Program-made: the position numbers and the translations under genes
Shown here: positions 1 to 11,857 of the stretch, one piece after another
Numbering within the stretch: position 1 is the stretch's first letter
Layout of the letters: each line of letters begins with the position of its first letter
The notes under the pieces: generated by a model
Seen by the model: only the letters and a program-made list of their open reading frames with translations
Told to the model about the DNA's origin: nothing
Database searches by the model: none
Source: Candidatus Endomicrobiellum incisitermitis
GTDB taxonomy: Bacteria; Elusimicrobiota; Endomicrobiia; Endomicrobiales; Endomicrobiaceae
Assembly: GCA_031275795.1 (NCBI GenBank)
Contig: JAISOG010000035.1
Span: 1-64,000 of the forward strand
DNA length: 64,000 nt
Direction: 5' to 3'

Positions 1-1
1 A

Positions 2-193
2 GAAAAGAGTATTGTGGTAGTAGAGACAAAGTATGGAAAAGATAAACATATAAGTAAAATGTTAAAAGAAGCGATGGAACAAATAAGAAGAAATAAGTAC
101 TATGAGAAGTATATAAGCAGTAATCCAACACTATTAGCAATAGTGTTTAGTGAAAACAAAGATATTGGTTGTAGGTTTGAAAGAGTAAATTGA
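2..193 (+). CDS. C-terminal fragment of AAA-ATPase-like / PD-(D/E)XK nuclease superfamily protein (DUF1703-like), truncated by window start
   Basis: Frame 2 reads EKSIVVVETKYGKDKHISKMLKEAMEQIRRNKYYEKYISSNPTLLAIVFSENKDIGCRFERVN*; resembles the C-terminal nuclease-like domain of that family (…K.Y..KY……I.I.FS…..I…). Confidence 0.6.
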   Translation, partial: EKSIVVVETKYGKDKHISKMLKEAMEQIRRNKYYEKYISSNPTLLAIVFSENKDIGCRFERVN

Positions 194-256
194 GTATGAG
201 ATAAAGATAGGAAAAAAGAAGGAGTAGCAGGTAATACTTCTAATAGGAAATTTAAG

Positions 257-640
257 ATGTTAGTATCTGCTGTTTGTGTATTTTTTGGTGGAGCTTTTGG
301 CGCTTTGAGTAGGTTTTTAATATCAGAGTTGTTTTGTATAACAAAATGGGGAATTCCATTCACTTTAATATTTATAAACTTTTTTGGTTGTTTGTTTATG
401 GGCATTTTTGGTAGTTTGTTTGAGTTGTTTGATCACAGTAATAGCGTTAAGCATTTTTTGCTTGTAGGTTTTTTAGGAGGATTTACAACTTTATCATCTT
501 TTTCGTTAGAGTTTTTTGACTTAATAAAAAATTCTCAAATTTTTTTAGGGTTTTTATATGTGTTTTTGTCAATTGTGTTATCGTTGAGCGGCTTTTATTT
601 TGGATATGCATTAATTAAAGTTGCCATAAAGTGTTGGTAA
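257..640 (+). CDS. crcB: Fluoride ion transporter CrcB/FluC
   Basis: 127 aa, GGAFGALSRF… and FLGGFTTLSSFSLE motifs typical of CrcB. Confidence 0.9.
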   Translation: MLVSAVCVFFGGAFGALSRFLISELFCITKWGIPFTLIFINFFGCLFMGIFGSLFELFDHSNSVKHFLLVGFLGGFTTLSSFSLEFFDLIKNSQIFLGFLYVFLSIVLSLSGFYFGYALIKVAIKCW

Positions 641-661
641 ATTTATTTTGTGGGAATAAAC

Positions 662-2551
662 ATGAAATTTGGTTTTGTAAAAGTTGCAGCAGCTACTCCA
701 CATTTACACGTTGCAGATCCGTTAGCAAATAGTAAGGAAATAATAAAGTTAATAAAACAGGCAAATTCTCATAATGTTGAAGTTTTAGTTTTCCCTGAAC
801 TTTGCACAACGGGCTATACATGTGGAGAGTTGTTTTTATCTAATGTTATTTTAAGTTCTGTTAATAATGCGCTTTTTGACATTTGTAAAACAACTTTAGG
901 TAAAAAGGCTTTAGTTTTTGTGGGTAGCCCTGTATGTGCCAATAATAAACTTTATTCTTGTGCTATTGCTTTACAAAACGGAAAAGTTTTAGGGGTAGTT
1001 CCTAAAACATATTTGCCAGCATATTCTGAATTTTATGAAACTAGACATTTTGCTTCTGGGAACAATATCGCTAGTGAAATTAACATTTGTGGTCAAAACT
1101 GTTTTTTTGGAACAGATATAATTTTTGAAGCAAAAAATACTCAAACATTAAAAATTGCTGTTGAAATATGCGAAGATATGTTTGTCCCTGTACCACCGTC
1201 TAGCAGACATGTAAAAGCTGGAACGTCTATAATAGTAAACCTTTCTGCTTCAAACGAACTTATTGGCAAAAGCGATTATAGAAAAACGCTTATTAAAGCT
1301 CAGACTGGTAGACTTTCTTGTGGATATGTGTACGCTTCTGCAGGAACTGGAGAGTCTGTAAGCGATATAATTTTTTCTGGCCATCGTATAATAGCTGAAA
1401 ATGGGGAAATAATTAAAGAAAGCCCTCTTTTTGAAACAGGTCTTACAATAACAGAAATTGACACGCAAAAATTAGACTATGAACGTCGTAGGTTGAATGT
1501 TTTTAAAACAGGTGTTTTTAATTATAAAGTTGTTAAGTTTGACTTTGATGTTAACACTACAAATTTAACACGCAATATTTCGCCTTTACCTTTTGTTCCT
1601 GACGATAGCAACTCTTTATCTAACAGGGCTGAGCTAATACTGCAAATGCAGTCTCAAGCTTTAGCTCAAAGATTAGAATTTACAAATTTAAATGCTGTAA
1701 TAGGCATTTCTGGTGGGCTTGACTCTGCACTTGCATTGTTAGTTGTTTTAAGAAGTTATAAACTTTTAGAAAGAGATTTAGAAGGTATTATTGCTGTTAC
1801 TATGCCTGGCCCTGGTACAAGCAAAAAAACGCTTGAAAATGTGTATGGCATGTCTAAATCGTTTGGAATAAAAATAAAAGAAATTTCTATACTAGAAGCG
1901 CTAAATAAACATTTAAAAGATATTGGACATGATGGAAATAAAAATATTGTCTATGAGAATGCTCAGGCTAGAGAACGTACACAGATTTTAATGGACATAG
2001 CTAATCAGCAAAAAGGGCTTGTTATAGGTACGGGTGACTTATCAGAAAATGCTTTGGGATGGTGCACTTATAATGGCGATCATATGTCCATGTATGCTAT
2101 AAATGCGTCTATTCCAAAAACGCTTGTAAAATATCTTGTCTCTTATGAAGCCAAACGAGTTAAAAAATATGAAAAAGTTTTAACAGACATTTTAAATACA
2201 GAGATTAGTCCTGAGCTTTTGCCATCTAAAGACGGTAAAATTTTTCAAAAAACAGAGCGCATAGTTGGCCCTTACGAGCTTTGCGATTTCTTTTTATATT
2301 ACACAGTGCGTTTTGGCCAAAGTCCGGATAAAACTCTTTTTCTTGCAGCTAAAACATTTTCTAAAAAATATAGTAAAAAAGAAATAAAGACGCATTTTGT
2401 AAACTTTATAGAACGTTTTTTTTCAAATCAGTTTAAACGCAATTGTATGCCAGATAGTATAAAAGTTGGTACAGTATCTCTATCCTCTAGGGGAGACTGG
2501 AGAATGCCTACAGAAGCTAGCAAAGAGCAATGGTTGAAAAGTTTAAAATAG
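662..2551 (+). CDS. nadE: Glutamine-dependent NAD+ synthetase
   Basis: N-terminal nitrilase-like amidase domain (FPELCTTGY, EICEDMFVP) plus synthase SGGLDSALALLV and GTGDLSENALGWCTYNGDH; likely ATG at 662. Confidence 0.93.
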   Translation: MKFGFVKVAAATPHLHVADPLANSKEIIKLIKQANSHNVEVLVFPELCTTGYTCGELFLSNVILSSVNNALFDICKTTLGKKALVFVGSPVCANNKLYSCAIALQNGKVLGVVPKTYLPAYSEFYETRHFASGNNIASEINICGQNCFFGTDIIFEAKNTQTLKIAVEICEDMFVPVPPSSRHVKAGTSIIVNLSASNELIGKSDYRKTLIKAQTGRLSCGYVYASAGTGESVSDIIFSGHRIIAENGEIIKESPLFETGLTITEIDTQKLDYERRRLNVFKTGVFNYKVVKFDFDVNTTNLTRNISPLPFVPDDSNSLSNRAELILQMQSQALAQRLEFTNLNAVIGISGGLDSALALLVVLRSYKLLERDLEGIIAVTMPGPGTSKKTLENVYGMSKSFGIKIKEISILEALNKHLKDIGHDGNKNIVYENAQARERTQILMDIANQQKGLVIGTGDLSENALGWCTYNGDHMSMYAINASIPKTLVKYLVSYEAKRVKKYEKVLTDILNTEISPELLPSKDGKIFQKTERIVGPYELCDFFLYYTVRFGQSPDKTLFLAAKTFSKKYSKKEIKTHFVNFIERFFSNQFKRNCMPDSIKVGTVSLSSRGDWRMPTEASKEQWLKSLK

Positions 2552-2560
2552 TTTTAGAAC

Positions 2561-3967
2561 TTAACCGTCAACAATTTTCATTTTAATTACGCGCATATGT
2601 TTCCATTTGTCTGTTTTGTATCTTTTATAACAGAAAAACATGAGCATAATACAGTAAATAGTTAGAACACTCCAACATGGATATAACCCTAATTTTAAAA
2701 TTCCAACGATCAAGTACATCAGTGCGCTTATAAATAGTGCAAGTTTTATAACAAGTTGCATTACAAATTTTGTGTCTCCTGCACCTTTGATTGCGGAAGA
2801 AAATACTATACTTACAGCTTCAAACAAAGCAGACGAAGCAAGAAATCGGAATAATATTAATACAGTTGGTCTTATTTGTTCAATAATAAAAGTATCTTTC
2901 CCTCTTGAGAAAGGGTATATAAACATGTCAGGGAATACTAAAAATGCAATAACAAGAATTGTAACATAAGTAAGTGTTATATGCATTACTGATTTTATAG
3001 CTATTTTAGCAATAGAAGCTTTGTTTTTACCTAAATAGTTTCCAACAATTATTGAAGCTGTCACGCCAAAACCCAACAATGGCATATACGCAATATTGTA
3101 TATGTTCATTGCCATGTTTGATGCTATAAGTTCATTTTTGCCTAAAGTCCCTATTACAAGTGTAAAAAGAGTAAACACGGATAAGTCAAAAGACATATGT
3201 ATCCCGTTTGGTAAACCAAACTTTACTAAACGTTTTATTTTATCGATGTTTAGTTTTGTGTTCCTTGTTTTATATAACGTATTATTTTTTTTAGATAGCA
3301 TTGGTATAAGTAGTAACATAAAAGCTACAAAAGAACCTATGATAGTTCCTATTGCAGCTCCAGTTATGCCAAGCTCAGGAAAGCCGCATTTACCAAAAAT
3401 TAGAACATAGTCAAAAACTATATTTACTAATACGCCTGCTATGTTTACAAGCAAAATAACAGTTGTTTTTCCTCTACCTGAATAAAAGCCAGATAGTGCT
3501 GTAAGAGCAAAGTATGTACAGGAACCGTAGCATAATGCATTAAAATATTTAACTTCTTCACATATTATACTTTTTGGATGCCCTATAAAATTAAATATAT
3601 CTTGAGAAAAAAAAGTAAAAATAATAAGCACGAAAGCACTTAAGATTGCTATATAAAAACTTTGCCAAACAGTGTTGCCTATTGAATGGTACTCTTTTTT
3701 GCCATTGTATTGAGCAACAAAAACATCTACATATAGAGTCATTCCAGCAAAAATATTTATAAGGGAACAGTTTAGAAGACCTGCAGGAAGAGATGCTGCA
3801 TAAGCATCTTTAGAGTAGCATACAAGAAAAAATTTATCAATAAAGGATTGAAAAGCCCATGCACTTGTAGAAATTATTAATGGAATTGCTATTTTAAGAA
3901 TTTCTTCATAACCTGCAGTGGCAAAAAAACGTTTTTTTATATTTTTATAAAGTCTATAAATCATCAC
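2561..3967 (-). CDS. MATE family efflux protein
   Basis: 468 aa, ~12 TM segments, MatE-type sequence (IPLIISTSAWAFQSFIDKFFL…GAAIGTIIG…). Confidence 0.9.
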   Translation of the reverse strand: MMIYRLYKNIKKRFFATAGYEEILKIAIPLIISTSAWAFQSFIDKFFLVCYSKDAYAASLPAGLLNCSLINIFAGMTLYVDVFVAQYNGKKEYHSIGNTVWQSFYIAILSAFVLIIFTFFSQDIFNFIGHPKSIICEEVKYFNALCYGSCTYFALTALSGFYSGRGKTTVILLVNIAGVLVNIVFDYVLIFGKCGFPELGITGAAIGTIIGSFVAFMLLLIPMLSKKNNTLYKTRNTKLNIDKIKRLVKFGLPNGIHMSFDLSVFTLFTLVIGTLGKNELIASNMAMNIYNIAYMPLLGFGVTASIIVGNYLGKNKASIAKIAIKSVMHITLTYVTILVIAFLVFPDMFIYPFSRGKDTFIIEQIRPTVLILFRFLASSALFEAVSIVFSSAIKGAGDTKFVMQLVIKLALFISALMYLIVGILKLGLYPCWSVLTIYCIMLMFFCYKRYKTDKWKHMRVIKMKIVDG

Positions 3968-4601
3968 GAGTAAGCATTATCCCATTTGGCTTATAGATTT
4001 GCCTATATTGATCGGGTACTTCTGGAATCAAAGTTTGCATTAAGGTGTGAAGGGTTAACGGGACGACAGTTACACCTTGGCTTATATAATAGCCTTTACC
4101 TCTTGCACCCATATTGTCAATCATAATTCTTAATTCTTCGTCGGAATATTGTTTCCAAAAATCTGTATCTATATAACCACATTGCCCTAAATGTTTTAAG
4201 AGTCTTATTAATGCATAAATTGAGCAATTTGCATAAGTTTGTCCTTCATAACGTTTATCAGTACCATCTACGTAATAGAAATGGCTTCCATTAAATACTA
4301 TATGACCAGGTTCACCTTGATAAACTTCTATTCCTATTTTGGCTCTTGCACGACTTTGAACATCTGAAAGACCTCTATCTTTAAAATCTTTATACAAATT
4401 TTCATATAATATGGTAGCGAATGTGGTATCGGGTATGTTACTATGACTTAGACTGTTTAAATCAGCAGTAGTATTAACTAAATTGGTAGATTTTTTTTGC
4501 TCAACTACACGATCCACCTCTTGCAATAAATTTGAGCCATTTGAGCAGGCTGATAATAAAAATATAGATAATAGTAGAAATAGATGTATGTGTGTATTCA
4601 T
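3954..4601 (-). CDS. Lipoprotein of unknown function
   Basis: Signal peptide with lipobox LLSAC; overlaps the MATE gene by 14 bp; contains NCSIYALIRLL reminiscent of a cysteine-peptidase-like fold (weak). Confidence 0.65.
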   Translation of the reverse strand: MNTHIHLFLLLSIFLLSACSNGSNLLQEVDRVVEQKKSTNLVNTTADLNSLSHSNIPDTTFATILYENLYKDFKDRGLSDVQSRARAKIGIEVYQGEPGHIVFNGSHFYYVDGTDKRYEGQTYANCSIYALIRLLKHLGQCGYIDTDFWKQYSDEELRIMIDNMGARGKGYYISQGVTVVPLTLHTLMQTLIPEVPDQYRQIYKPNGIMLTRDDL

Positions 4602-4718
4602 AATAAAATATTATAGTACATTAAAGTATTTATTTCAAGTAATGAAATGTGAAAAATATGTGTTCTTTACTTTTAAATTTCAAAGAGTTTAACATGTTGT
4701 CAGATACTAAATAATAAA

Positions 4719-4747
4719 TTGATTTTTTGTTTATAGTTTGATAAAAT
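4719..4747 (+). promoter_or_regulatory. Putative sigma70-type promoter upstream of tRNA-Lys/tRNA-Leu
   Basis: TTGATT-N17-TAAAAT. Confidence 0.45.
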
Positions 4748-4781
4748 TCTGCCTGTTGTACACCTTATTTTGTCATTAAAA

Positions 4782-4854
4782 GCGCTGCTAGCTCAATTGG
4801 TAGAGCAAACGACTCTTAATCGTTAGGTTATAGGTTCAATTCCTATGCAGCGCA
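4782..4854 (+). tRNA. tRNA-Lys(CTT)
   Basis: Cloverleaf: acceptor GCGCTGC/GCAGCGC, anticodon loop CTCTTAA, T-loop TTCAATTC. Confidence 0.93.
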
Positions 4855-4891
4855 TATTGTGTTAGTATACAAAATTTTACTATACAAAAGT

Positions 4892-4973
4892 GCGGGCGTG
4901 GCGGAATTGGCAGACGCGTATGGCTTAGGACCATATACCATAAGGTGTGGGGGTTCAAGTCCCTCCGTCCGCA
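4892..4973 (+). tRNA. tRNA-Leu(TAG)
   Basis: Acceptor GCGGGCG/CGTCCGC, anticodon loop CTTAGGA, long variable arm, TTCAAGTC. Confidence 0.93.
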
Positions 4974-5031
4974 TATATTTTTATTATAAATCCATAATAA
5001 ATTACTTGTTATAATATAAAGGGAAAAGTAA

Positions 5032-6360
5032 ATGGCACAAGAAACAAAAACAGTTGAATTTAAATCTAGGGTCGTAGATAGAAAGCCGTGTTCTATAACT
5101 ATTGATGTTGAAGTAGCAGAAAATGTAGCCTCTTGTGAAGTGGAAAATGCGTTTAGTCAGATGCAAAAATATGCAAAAGTGGATGGTTTTAGACAAGGCA
5201 AAGTGCCTATAAGCGTTATAAAACAAAAATTTTTAGAGCAAGCTAAAAATAAAGCAATAGAAAATATTGTTAGAAAAACGGTTTTAGACGCATTAGGTAG
5301 AGAAAATTTTGTACCTATAGATTTTCCTGTAGTAGATGAGTTTGATTATGAATTAGGGCAAGTTTTAAAATATAGTTTTTCTACACAGTGTCATCCAAAA
5401 ATAGAATTAAAAGATTATAAAGGTATTTCCATAAAGAAAGAAGTTTTTAAGATTACTGATGCGAATTTAAACCAAAGTTTAGACGCTTTAAGAGAAAGAA
5501 ATGCAAGACTTGTAGAGTCTAAGTCTCTTGAAGTTAAAAAAGATAGTTTTGTAGGTGTAGATTATGAAGCTTTTGATAATGAAGGTAAACCGTTGCCTGA
5601 AATTACGTCTAAAGGGCACATGTTAGATTTGTCTTCGGGGAACACACTTGAAGGTTTTAAAGATGCGTTAGTTGGCGCAAAAGTTGGTGAAGAAAAAGAT
5701 GCTAAAATAGAATATCCTGCTGATTACCCAAATAAAGCGTTAGCAGGAAAAACGATCTCTTTTAAGGTAAAAGTAATTGAAATTAAAGAAAAACAAGTTT
5801 CAGAACTTAATGATGATTTTGCAAAAGATATGGGTACAGAGAATTTAGAAGATTTAAAAAACAAAGTAAAAGAAACTATGGAAATGCAGGAGAAGCGTCG
5901 TCAGGATATGGACGTTGAAAAACAAATTATAGATTATTTGCTTGAGAAAAATAAATTTGAAGTACCTTCTTCTTTAGTGGCAGAACAGAAAACTGCTCTT
6001 ATAGAAAAAATGAAGTCTTACATGCAAAATCAAGGTGCTCCTAAAGAGTATATTGCAAATCAAGTTGAACTTGGTGATTCAAAGTTTGCTCAAGAAGCAG
6101 AAAATAATGTTAGACTTTCTTATATTTTAAATTCAATATGCAATGCTGAAAATCTTGCAGTAACAAATACAGATATTGAATCAGAAAAAAATAAAATGAA
6201 ATCTTCTAACTCAGGAATAGATACTGATGTGGACAAATATTTTAACGAAAAAAAGGAAAATATATTAGTTTTTTTAAAAGAACGAAAACTTTTTAATTTT
6301 TTAATTGACAATGCAAAAGTAGAAACAGAAGAAAAAGATATGCCTTTAAGTAAAAATTAG
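5032..6360 (+). CDS. tig: Trigger factor
   Basis: 442 aa; [19 protein letters not shown] and [23 protein letters not shown] motifs. Confidence 0.95.
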   Translation: MAQETKTVEFKSRVVDRKPCSITIDVEVAENVASCEVENAFSQMQKYAKVDGFRQGKVPISVIKQKFLEQAKNKAIENIVRKTVLDALGRENFVPIDFPVVDEFDYELGQVLKYSFSTQCHPKIELKDYKGISIKKEVFKITDANLNQSLDALRERNARLVESKSLEVKKDSFVGVDYEAFDNEGKPLPEITSKGHMLDLSSGNTLEGFKDALVGAKVGEEKDAKIEYPADYPNKALAGKTISFKVKVIEIKEKQVSELNDDFAKDMGTENLEDLKNKVKETMEMQEKRRQDMDVEKQIIDYLLEKNKFEVPSSLVAEQKTALIEKMKSYMQNQGAPKEYIANQVELGDSKFAQEAENNVRLSYILNSICNAENLAVTNTDIESEKNKMKSSNSGIDTDVDKYFNEKKENILVFLKERKLFNFLIDNAKVETEEKDMPLSKN

Positions 6361-6386
6361 TTACAGTTGATAGTTTGGGAGGAGAA

Positions 6387-6995
6387 ATGCCGTCTGTAAT
6401 GCCGACAGTAATTGAAAGATGGAGTCAAGGTTCTGCTGTAACTTATGATTTATATTCAAGACTTCTTAGAGATAGAATTATCTTTGTAGGTGGTTATGAC
6501 GGCTCTATTGCAACAGAGTCTGCTAACATATTAATAGCACAGCTTTTATATTTAGATTCTGAAGAGCCTGGAAAGGATATAAGTTTGTATATTAATTCGC
6601 CTGGTGGTATGGTTACTGCTGGACTTGCAGTTTATGATACTATGCAGTTTATAAAGAGTCCTATAACTACGATTTGTCTGGGAATGGCTATGTCTTTTGG
6701 CGCTGTGTTACTTGCTTCAGGCACAAAAGGTAAAAGATATGCTTTAACACATTCTCGTATAATGATACATCAGCCTTTGATATATGGTGGAGGTCTTTCT
6801 GGTACAGTGTCTGATATAGATATAGAAACAAAAGAGTTGCTTTCTACAAAAAATAAACTTTCAGAAATACTTGCAAAACATACAGGGAAAACTACAGAAC
6901 AAGTTTTAAAAGATACAGATAGGAATTATTATATGTCTGCTCAGGAAGCAAAAGAGTATGGACTCGTCGATGAAGTTGTTGCTAGTTTAAAGTAA
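6387..6995 (+). CDS. clpP: ATP-dependent Clp protease proteolytic subunit
   Basis: SYDLYSRLL…INSPGG…[14 protein letters not shown]…[12 protein letters not shown]; likely ATG at 6387 after GGAGGAG. Confidence 0.97.
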   Translation: MPSVMPTVIERWSQGSAVTYDLYSRLLRDRIIFVGGYDGSIATESANILIAQLLYLDSEEPGKDISLYINSPGGMVTAGLAVYDTMQFIKSPITTICLGMAMSFGAVLLASGTKGKRYALTHSRIMIHQPLIYGGGLSGTVSDIDIETKELLSTKNKLSEILAKHTGKTTEQVLKDTDRNYYMSAQEAKEYGLVDEVVASLK

Positions 6996-7020
6996 TATTA
7001 TAATTTAAAGTAGGGTTATA

Positions 7021-8277
7021 ATGAGTAAAGAGTTTAATGAACATTGTGTTTTTTGTGAGAGAACTTATCCGGAAAAGCTTGTAGGAGTAAATGGTTTTTA
7101 TATTTGCCAGACCTGCGCTAAAACTTCTTTGGACATGTTTAAAGATTTAAATAAAAACGGTTTTAAAAGTACTGCACTTAACTTGTTGAAGCCAAGAGAA
7201 ATCAAAAGTATTCTTGATAGTTATATTGTAGGGCAAGAACACGCAAAAAAAACTTTGTCTGTGGCAGTGTATAACCACTATAAGAGGCTACAGAACGTTA
7301 TTTTAGATAATAAAGATGATGTTGAGCTGCAGAAATCTAATGTTTTACTTATAGGACCAACTGGTACTGGCAAAACATTGTTAGCGCAAACTTTAGCAAA
7401 GATTTTAAATGTTCCGTTTGCTATTTCTGACGCTACAACTTTGACGGAAGCTGGGTATGTTGGGGAAGATGTTGAAAATATACTTTTAAGACTTATTCAA
7501 AATGCAGATTATGATATAGAAATGGCTCAAAAAGGTATTATTTATATAGATGAAATAGATAAAATCGCAAGGAAATCTGACACACCTTCAATAACAAGAG
7601 ACGTTTCTGGAGAAGGCGTGCAACAAGCGCTTTTAAAAATTCTTGAAGGAACAATTACAAATGTGCCTCCACAGGGTGGAAGAAAACATCCTCAACAAGA
7701 ATATATAAAAATAGACACAACAAATATTTTGTTTATTTGTGGTGGCGCTTTTGATGGTCTTGAAAAAATAATAGAAAAAAGACTGTCTAAAAAAACTTTA
7801 GGTTTTATAACAAATGGCATAGACAATAGAGAAAACTTTAAGACTACTGATTTTGCTTTGTCTAATGTCGAAAGTCAAGATTTAATAAAATTCGGACTTA
7901 TACCAGAATTTGTTGGTAGGTTGCCGGTTGTTAGTAGCCTTAATCATTTATCTGTTTTAGATTTAGTTCATATTTTAACTGAACCTAAAAATGCGCTAGT
8001 AAAACAGTACAAGAAAATGTTTTCTTTAGAAAACGTAGAGCTTGAATTTGAACAAATTGCCTTAGAAGAAATAGCTAAGGAGACTTTAAAAAAAGGCTCA
8101 GGAGCTAGAGGATTGAGGTCTATTATAGAAAATATTTTAATGGATGTTATGTTTAATGTTCCTGAGGATACCTCAATAGGAAAAGTCATAGTTACAGAAA
8201 ATACTGTATTAAAAAAAGAAAGTCCTGAGTTTGTGTATAAAAAAATACAAAGGAGACCAAATGAGCGAATTGGATAG
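7021..8277 (+). CDS. clpX: ATP-dependent Clp protease ATP-binding subunit ClpX
   Basis: N-terminal zinc-binding CxxC…CxxC, Walker [33 protein letters not shown]. Confidence 0.97.
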   Translation: MSKEFNEHCVFCERTYPEKLVGVNGFYICQTCAKTSLDMFKDLNKNGFKSTALNLLKPREIKSILDSYIVGQEHAKKTLSVAVYNHYKRLQNVILDNKDDVELQKSNVLLIGPTGTGKTLLAQTLAKILNVPFAISDATTLTEAGYVGEDVENILLRLIQNADYDIEMAQKGIIYIDEIDKIARKSDTPSITRDVSGEGVQQALLKILEGTITNVPPQGGRKHPQQEYIKIDTTNILFICGGAFDGLEKIIEKRLSKKTLGFITNGIDNRENFKTTDFALSNVESQDLIKFGLIPEFVGRLPVVSSLNHLSVLDLVHILTEPKNALVKQYKKMFSLENVELEFEQIALEEIAKETLKKGSGARGLRSIIENILMDVMFNVPEDTSIGKVIVTENTVLKKESPEFVYKKIQRRPNERIG

Positions 8278-10654
8278 ATTTATCACTGATAAAAGTGAAA
8301 GTCTAAAAATTCCAGATACATTACCTCTTCTCCCAGTAAGAGATATTATTTTATATCCTGCTATGGTGTTACCTTTAGCTGTAGGTAGGGAAAAATCTAT
8401 TAGAGCTTTAGAAGAGTCTATGGCTACAAATAGACTTATTTTTGTTGTAACTCAGAAAAATGTTCAAGCTGAAGATCCAACGCCAGATGATGTTTACAAT
8501 ATAGGCACAATATGCGAAGTTTTACAAATATTAAAAATGCCAGGAGGAACTTTAAAAGCTTTAGTTGAAGGGATTTCTAGAGCTCAGTGGACAGATTTTA
8601 AGCTTAATGATAAAGGGTACATAGAAGTTGGCGTAAACGTTTTTGATGAAAAAACTGAAAAGACACCAGAGTCTGAAGCAATTATGAGAAGAGCTATATC
8701 TCTTTTTGAGCAGTATGTAAAACTTAATCCAAGAATGCCTATGGAAATTTCTGTTGCTGTAAGTAATGTTGTTGACCCTGCAAGACTTGCTGATACTGTA
8801 GCATCGCATCTTGTTATAAAAAATAGTGATAAACAACAAGTTTTAGAGTTAGTTAATCCTATAGAACGTTTGGAAAAAATAGTGCAAATACTTAACTCTG
8901 AAATAGAAATATTAAATATAGAAAGACGTATACAAAATAGGGTAAGAAACCAAATTGAAAAGACTCAAAAAGAATATTATCTTACAGAGCAGATGAAAGC
9001 TATCCAAAAAGAGCTTAAACAAAAGGATGATGTTCAAAAAGATGTAGACGAGCTAAAAGAAAAATTGAACCAGGTGAAAATGCCGCAAAATGCTTTAGAT
9101 GCTGCAGAAAAGGAAATAGCAAGACTAGAAAAAATGATGCCCATGTCTCCTGAAGCGGGCGTTATAAGAAATTATATAGACTGGATTCTAGATTTGCCTT
9201 GGGAGAAATCTACAGAAGATAACTTGGACTTAAAAAGAGCTAAAGAAGTTTTAGATCAAGATCATTATGGTTTAGAGAAAGTTAAAGATAGAGTCTTAGA
9301 GTATCTTGCAGTACTTTCTAGAGTAAAAAAGATTAGAGGACCTATCCTTTGTTTTATAGGACCTCCTGGAGTTGGAAAAACTTCTATTGCAAAATCTGTG
9401 GCTAGAAGTTTAGGTAGAAATTTTGTGAGAATTTCTATGGGAGGCGTTAAAGATGAAGCAGAGATACGAGGCCATAGGCGCACTTATATAGGCTCTATGC
9501 CAGGCAAAATTATACAGTCTATGAAAAAGGCCGGCTCTAATAACCCTGTGTTTATTTTAGATGAAATAGATAAAATGGGTTCTGACTGGAGAGGGGATCC
9601 CTCTGCTGCTTTGCTTGAAGTTTTAGATCCAGAACAAAATTATGCTTTTAGTGACCATTATTTAGATTTAGAGTTTGATCTGTCTAATGTTATGTTTATA
9701 ACTACAGCAAACTCTCTTAGCAATATACCTAACACTTTATTAGATAGACTTGAACTTATACGATTTTCTGGATATACAGACCATGAAAAACGCAAAATAG
9801 CAGAAGATTTTATAATATTGCGACAGTTAAAAGATCATGGATTAAGTGCACAAGAATTAATTTTTGCTCCAAATGCTTTAGATGCAGTAATTAAAAATTA
9901 TACAAGAGAAGCAGGTGTTAGGAATTTGACAAGAGAAATTGCTAACTTGTGCAGAAAAGTTGCAAAAGAGTTAGAGCTTAATAAAGAATTAAAAACAGTA
10001 ACTATTACTACAGAAAATTTGAATAATTATTTAGGGGTACCTCTTTATGAGAGGGAAAGTGTGCCTGCAAATGGTATTGGTGTTGTTACTGGGCTTGCTT
10101 GGACAGAAGTTGGAGGTGAAACTCTAACTATAGAAGTAAATAAAATGAAAGGTAAAGGAATTTTAGTGCTTACAGGAAAGCTTGGAGATGTAATGAAAGA
10201 GTCTGCACAGGCAGCCTTGACATATGTTCGTTCTTCTTCGGTTAAGCTTGGAATAGATGAAAATATTTTTCCAGATACAGATTTCCATGTGCATGTTCCG
10301 GAGGGCGCTGTACCAAAAGATGGCCCTAGTGCTGGGATTGCTTTGGCAACAGCATTAGCCTCTTGTTGTATGGATAAGTCTGTTAAAGAGAAAATTGCTA
10401 TGACAGGTGAGGTTACTTTAAGAGGAAGAATACTTGGTATCGGTGGGTTAAAAGAAAAAACTTTGGCTGCTTATAGGGAAGGTATGAATACAGTTTTATT
10501 CCCAGAAAGTAATAAAAAAGATTTAGCAGATATTCCAGAAGATATAAAACGTAAGTTGAAAATGATACCAGTTGCACATATGGATGAAGTTATTTCTTTA
10601 AGTTTGGGTCAAAAAGTTGTTACAAAAAGTTTAAATAAGAAAAACAAAAAATAA
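8261..10654 (+). CDS. lon: Lon protease
   Basis: [28 protein letters not shown], catalytic [10 protein letters not shown]; likely ATG at 8261, overlapping clpX by 17 nt. Confidence 0.96.
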   Translation: MSELDRFITDKSESLKIPDTLPLLPVRDIILYPAMVLPLAVGREKSIRALEESMATNRLIFVVTQKNVQAEDPTPDDVYNIGTICEVLQILKMPGGTLKALVEGISRAQWTDFKLNDKGYIEVGVNVFDEKTEKTPESEAIMRRAISLFEQYVKLNPRMPMEISVAVSNVVDPARLADTVASHLVIKNSDKQQVLELVNPIERLEKIVQILNSEIEILNIERRIQNRVRNQIEKTQKEYYLTEQMKAIQKELKQKDDVQKDVDELKEKLNQVKMPQNALDAAEKEIARLEKMMPMSPEAGVIRNYIDWILDLPWEKSTEDNLDLKRAKEVLDQDHYGLEKVKDRVLEYLAVLSRVKKIRGPILCFIGPPGVGKTSIAKSVARSLGRNFVRISMGGVKDEAEIRGHRRTYIGSMPGKIIQSMKKAGSNNPVFILDEIDKMGSDWRGDPSAALLEVLDPEQNYAFSDHYLDLEFDLSNVMFITTANSLSNIPNTLLDRLELIRFSGYTDHEKRKIAEDFIILRQLKDHGLSAQELIFAPNALDAVIKNYTREAGVRNLTREIANLCRKVAKELELNKELKTVTITTENLNNYLGVPLYERESVPANGIGVVTGLAWTEVGGETLTIEVNKMKGKGILVLTGKLGDVMKESAQAALTYVRSSSVKLGIDENIFPDTDFHVHVPEGAVPKDGPSAGIALATALASCCMDKSVKEKIAMTGEVTLRGRILGIGGLKEKTLAAYREGMNTVLFPESNKKDLADIPEDIKRKLKMIPVAHMDEVISLSLGQKVVTKSLNKKNKK

Positions 10655-10678
10655 TAAAAGGTGTAGGAGTAGTAGAAG

Positions 10679-11815
10679 ATGTTGAAACAATACCTTTTAA
10701 CGCCTGGCCCGGTTCCCGTCCCACCACAAGTTGCTTTAAAAGAAGCTTTACCTATAGTCCACCATAGGACCGACGAGTTTGTGTCTATTTATAAAGACAT
10801 ATCTGAAGGGTTAAAATACGTTTTTCAAACAAAAAATGAAGTTTATACTCTTGCGTGCTCAGGTACTGGCACCATGGAAATGGCTATTGTAAACTTGTTA
10901 AGTCCAAATGATGAAATTGTGGTAGCTAGTTGTGGAAATTTTGGGGAAAGATGGATTGAAATAGCACAATCTTATGGAATAAAAGTTGTTTCTGTGTCTG
11001 TTGAGTGGGGAGAAGTTGTAAGCCCTTTACAAATAGAAAAGACTTTGAAAGAAAATCCAAACATAAAAGCAGTTTTTACTACATTTGTAGAAACTTCAAC
11101 AGGTGTAGTAAACGATATTAAGTCTATAGGAAAAATTGTTGCAAACACAAATGCAGTTTTTGTTGTTGACGCAATTTCTGGTATTGTAGGGCAAGAATTT
11201 AAAACTGATTTGTGGAAGGTTGATGTTGCAGTATCAGCGTCTCAAAAAGGTTTTATGTTACCTCCTGGACTTGCGTTTATTACATTTTCTCAAAAAGCTA
11301 AAGAAATGGTTAAAATGTCTAAACTCCCTAAATTTTATTTTGACATAAAAAAGTATAAAAAATTTTATCTTAAAAACCAAACACCGTTTACTCCTCCTGT
11401 CACTCTTATTGTTGCTCTTCAAGAAGCGATAAAACTTATTAAAGCCAAAAAACTAGAAAGTTTTTGGAGCGATTGTAAACTTTTTTCTAAAGCAACTAGA
11501 AAAGGTATGCAAGCTTTGGAGTTAAAACTTTTTGCTAAAGTTCCGTGTGAAGTTGTAACAGCTGCTGTTGTGCCAAAAGATCTTGGCGAAAAAATAGTTG
11601 AAATTTTAAGAAAAAAGTATGGTGTGTTTATTGCAGGTGGGCAAGGTAAACTTAAAGGTCAGATTATAAGATTTGCTCATATGGGCTATATTAGCAAGGC
11701 AGATTTACTTGCAGGGTTTGCTTGTCTTGAAATGGCCTTAAGCGAGCTTGACACAAAAAATATTGAAAAAGGTAAAGCTGTTGCAGCTGTCCAGGAAGAA
11801 TTGTATAGAGACTAG
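10679..11815 (+). CDS. Class V aminotransferase (serine-pyruvate/alanine-glyoxylate-like)
   Basis: LLTPGPVPVPPQV…HHRTDEF… and SASQKGFMLPPGLAF PLP-lysine region. Confidence 0.88.
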   Translation: MLKQYLLTPGPVPVPPQVALKEALPIVHHRTDEFVSIYKDISEGLKYVFQTKNEVYTLACSGTGTMEMAIVNLLSPNDEIVVASCGNFGERWIEIAQSYGIKVVSVSVEWGEVVSPLQIEKTLKENPNIKAVFTTFVETSTGVVNDIKSIGKIVANTNAVFVVDAISGIVGQEFKTDLWKVDVAVSASQKGFMLPPGLAFITFSQKAKEMVKMSKLPKFYFDIKKYKKFYLKNQTPFTPPVTLIVALQEAIKLIKAKKLESFWSDCKLFSKATRKGMQALELKLFAKVPCEVVTAAVVPKDLGEKIVEILRKKYGVFIAGGQGKLKGQIIRFAHMGYISKADLLAGFACLEMALSELDTKNIEKGKAVAAVQEELYRD

Positions 11816-11857
11816 TTTTTTTGCCGCATATTTTAATAAAGGGGTTTTTATTTTAAT

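Noticed and set aside
194-256. Fluoride riboswitch upstream of crcB
   Set aside because: The conserved crcB-motif sequence is not visible in the short upstream region.
1250-1468. Antisense ORFs inside conserved genes (e.g. 1250-1468, 3096-3410, 12445-12765, 42915-43397, 50000-50575, 60388-60936)
   Set aside because: Fully overlap well-supported genes on the other strand; low-complexity antisense frames typical of this codon usage.
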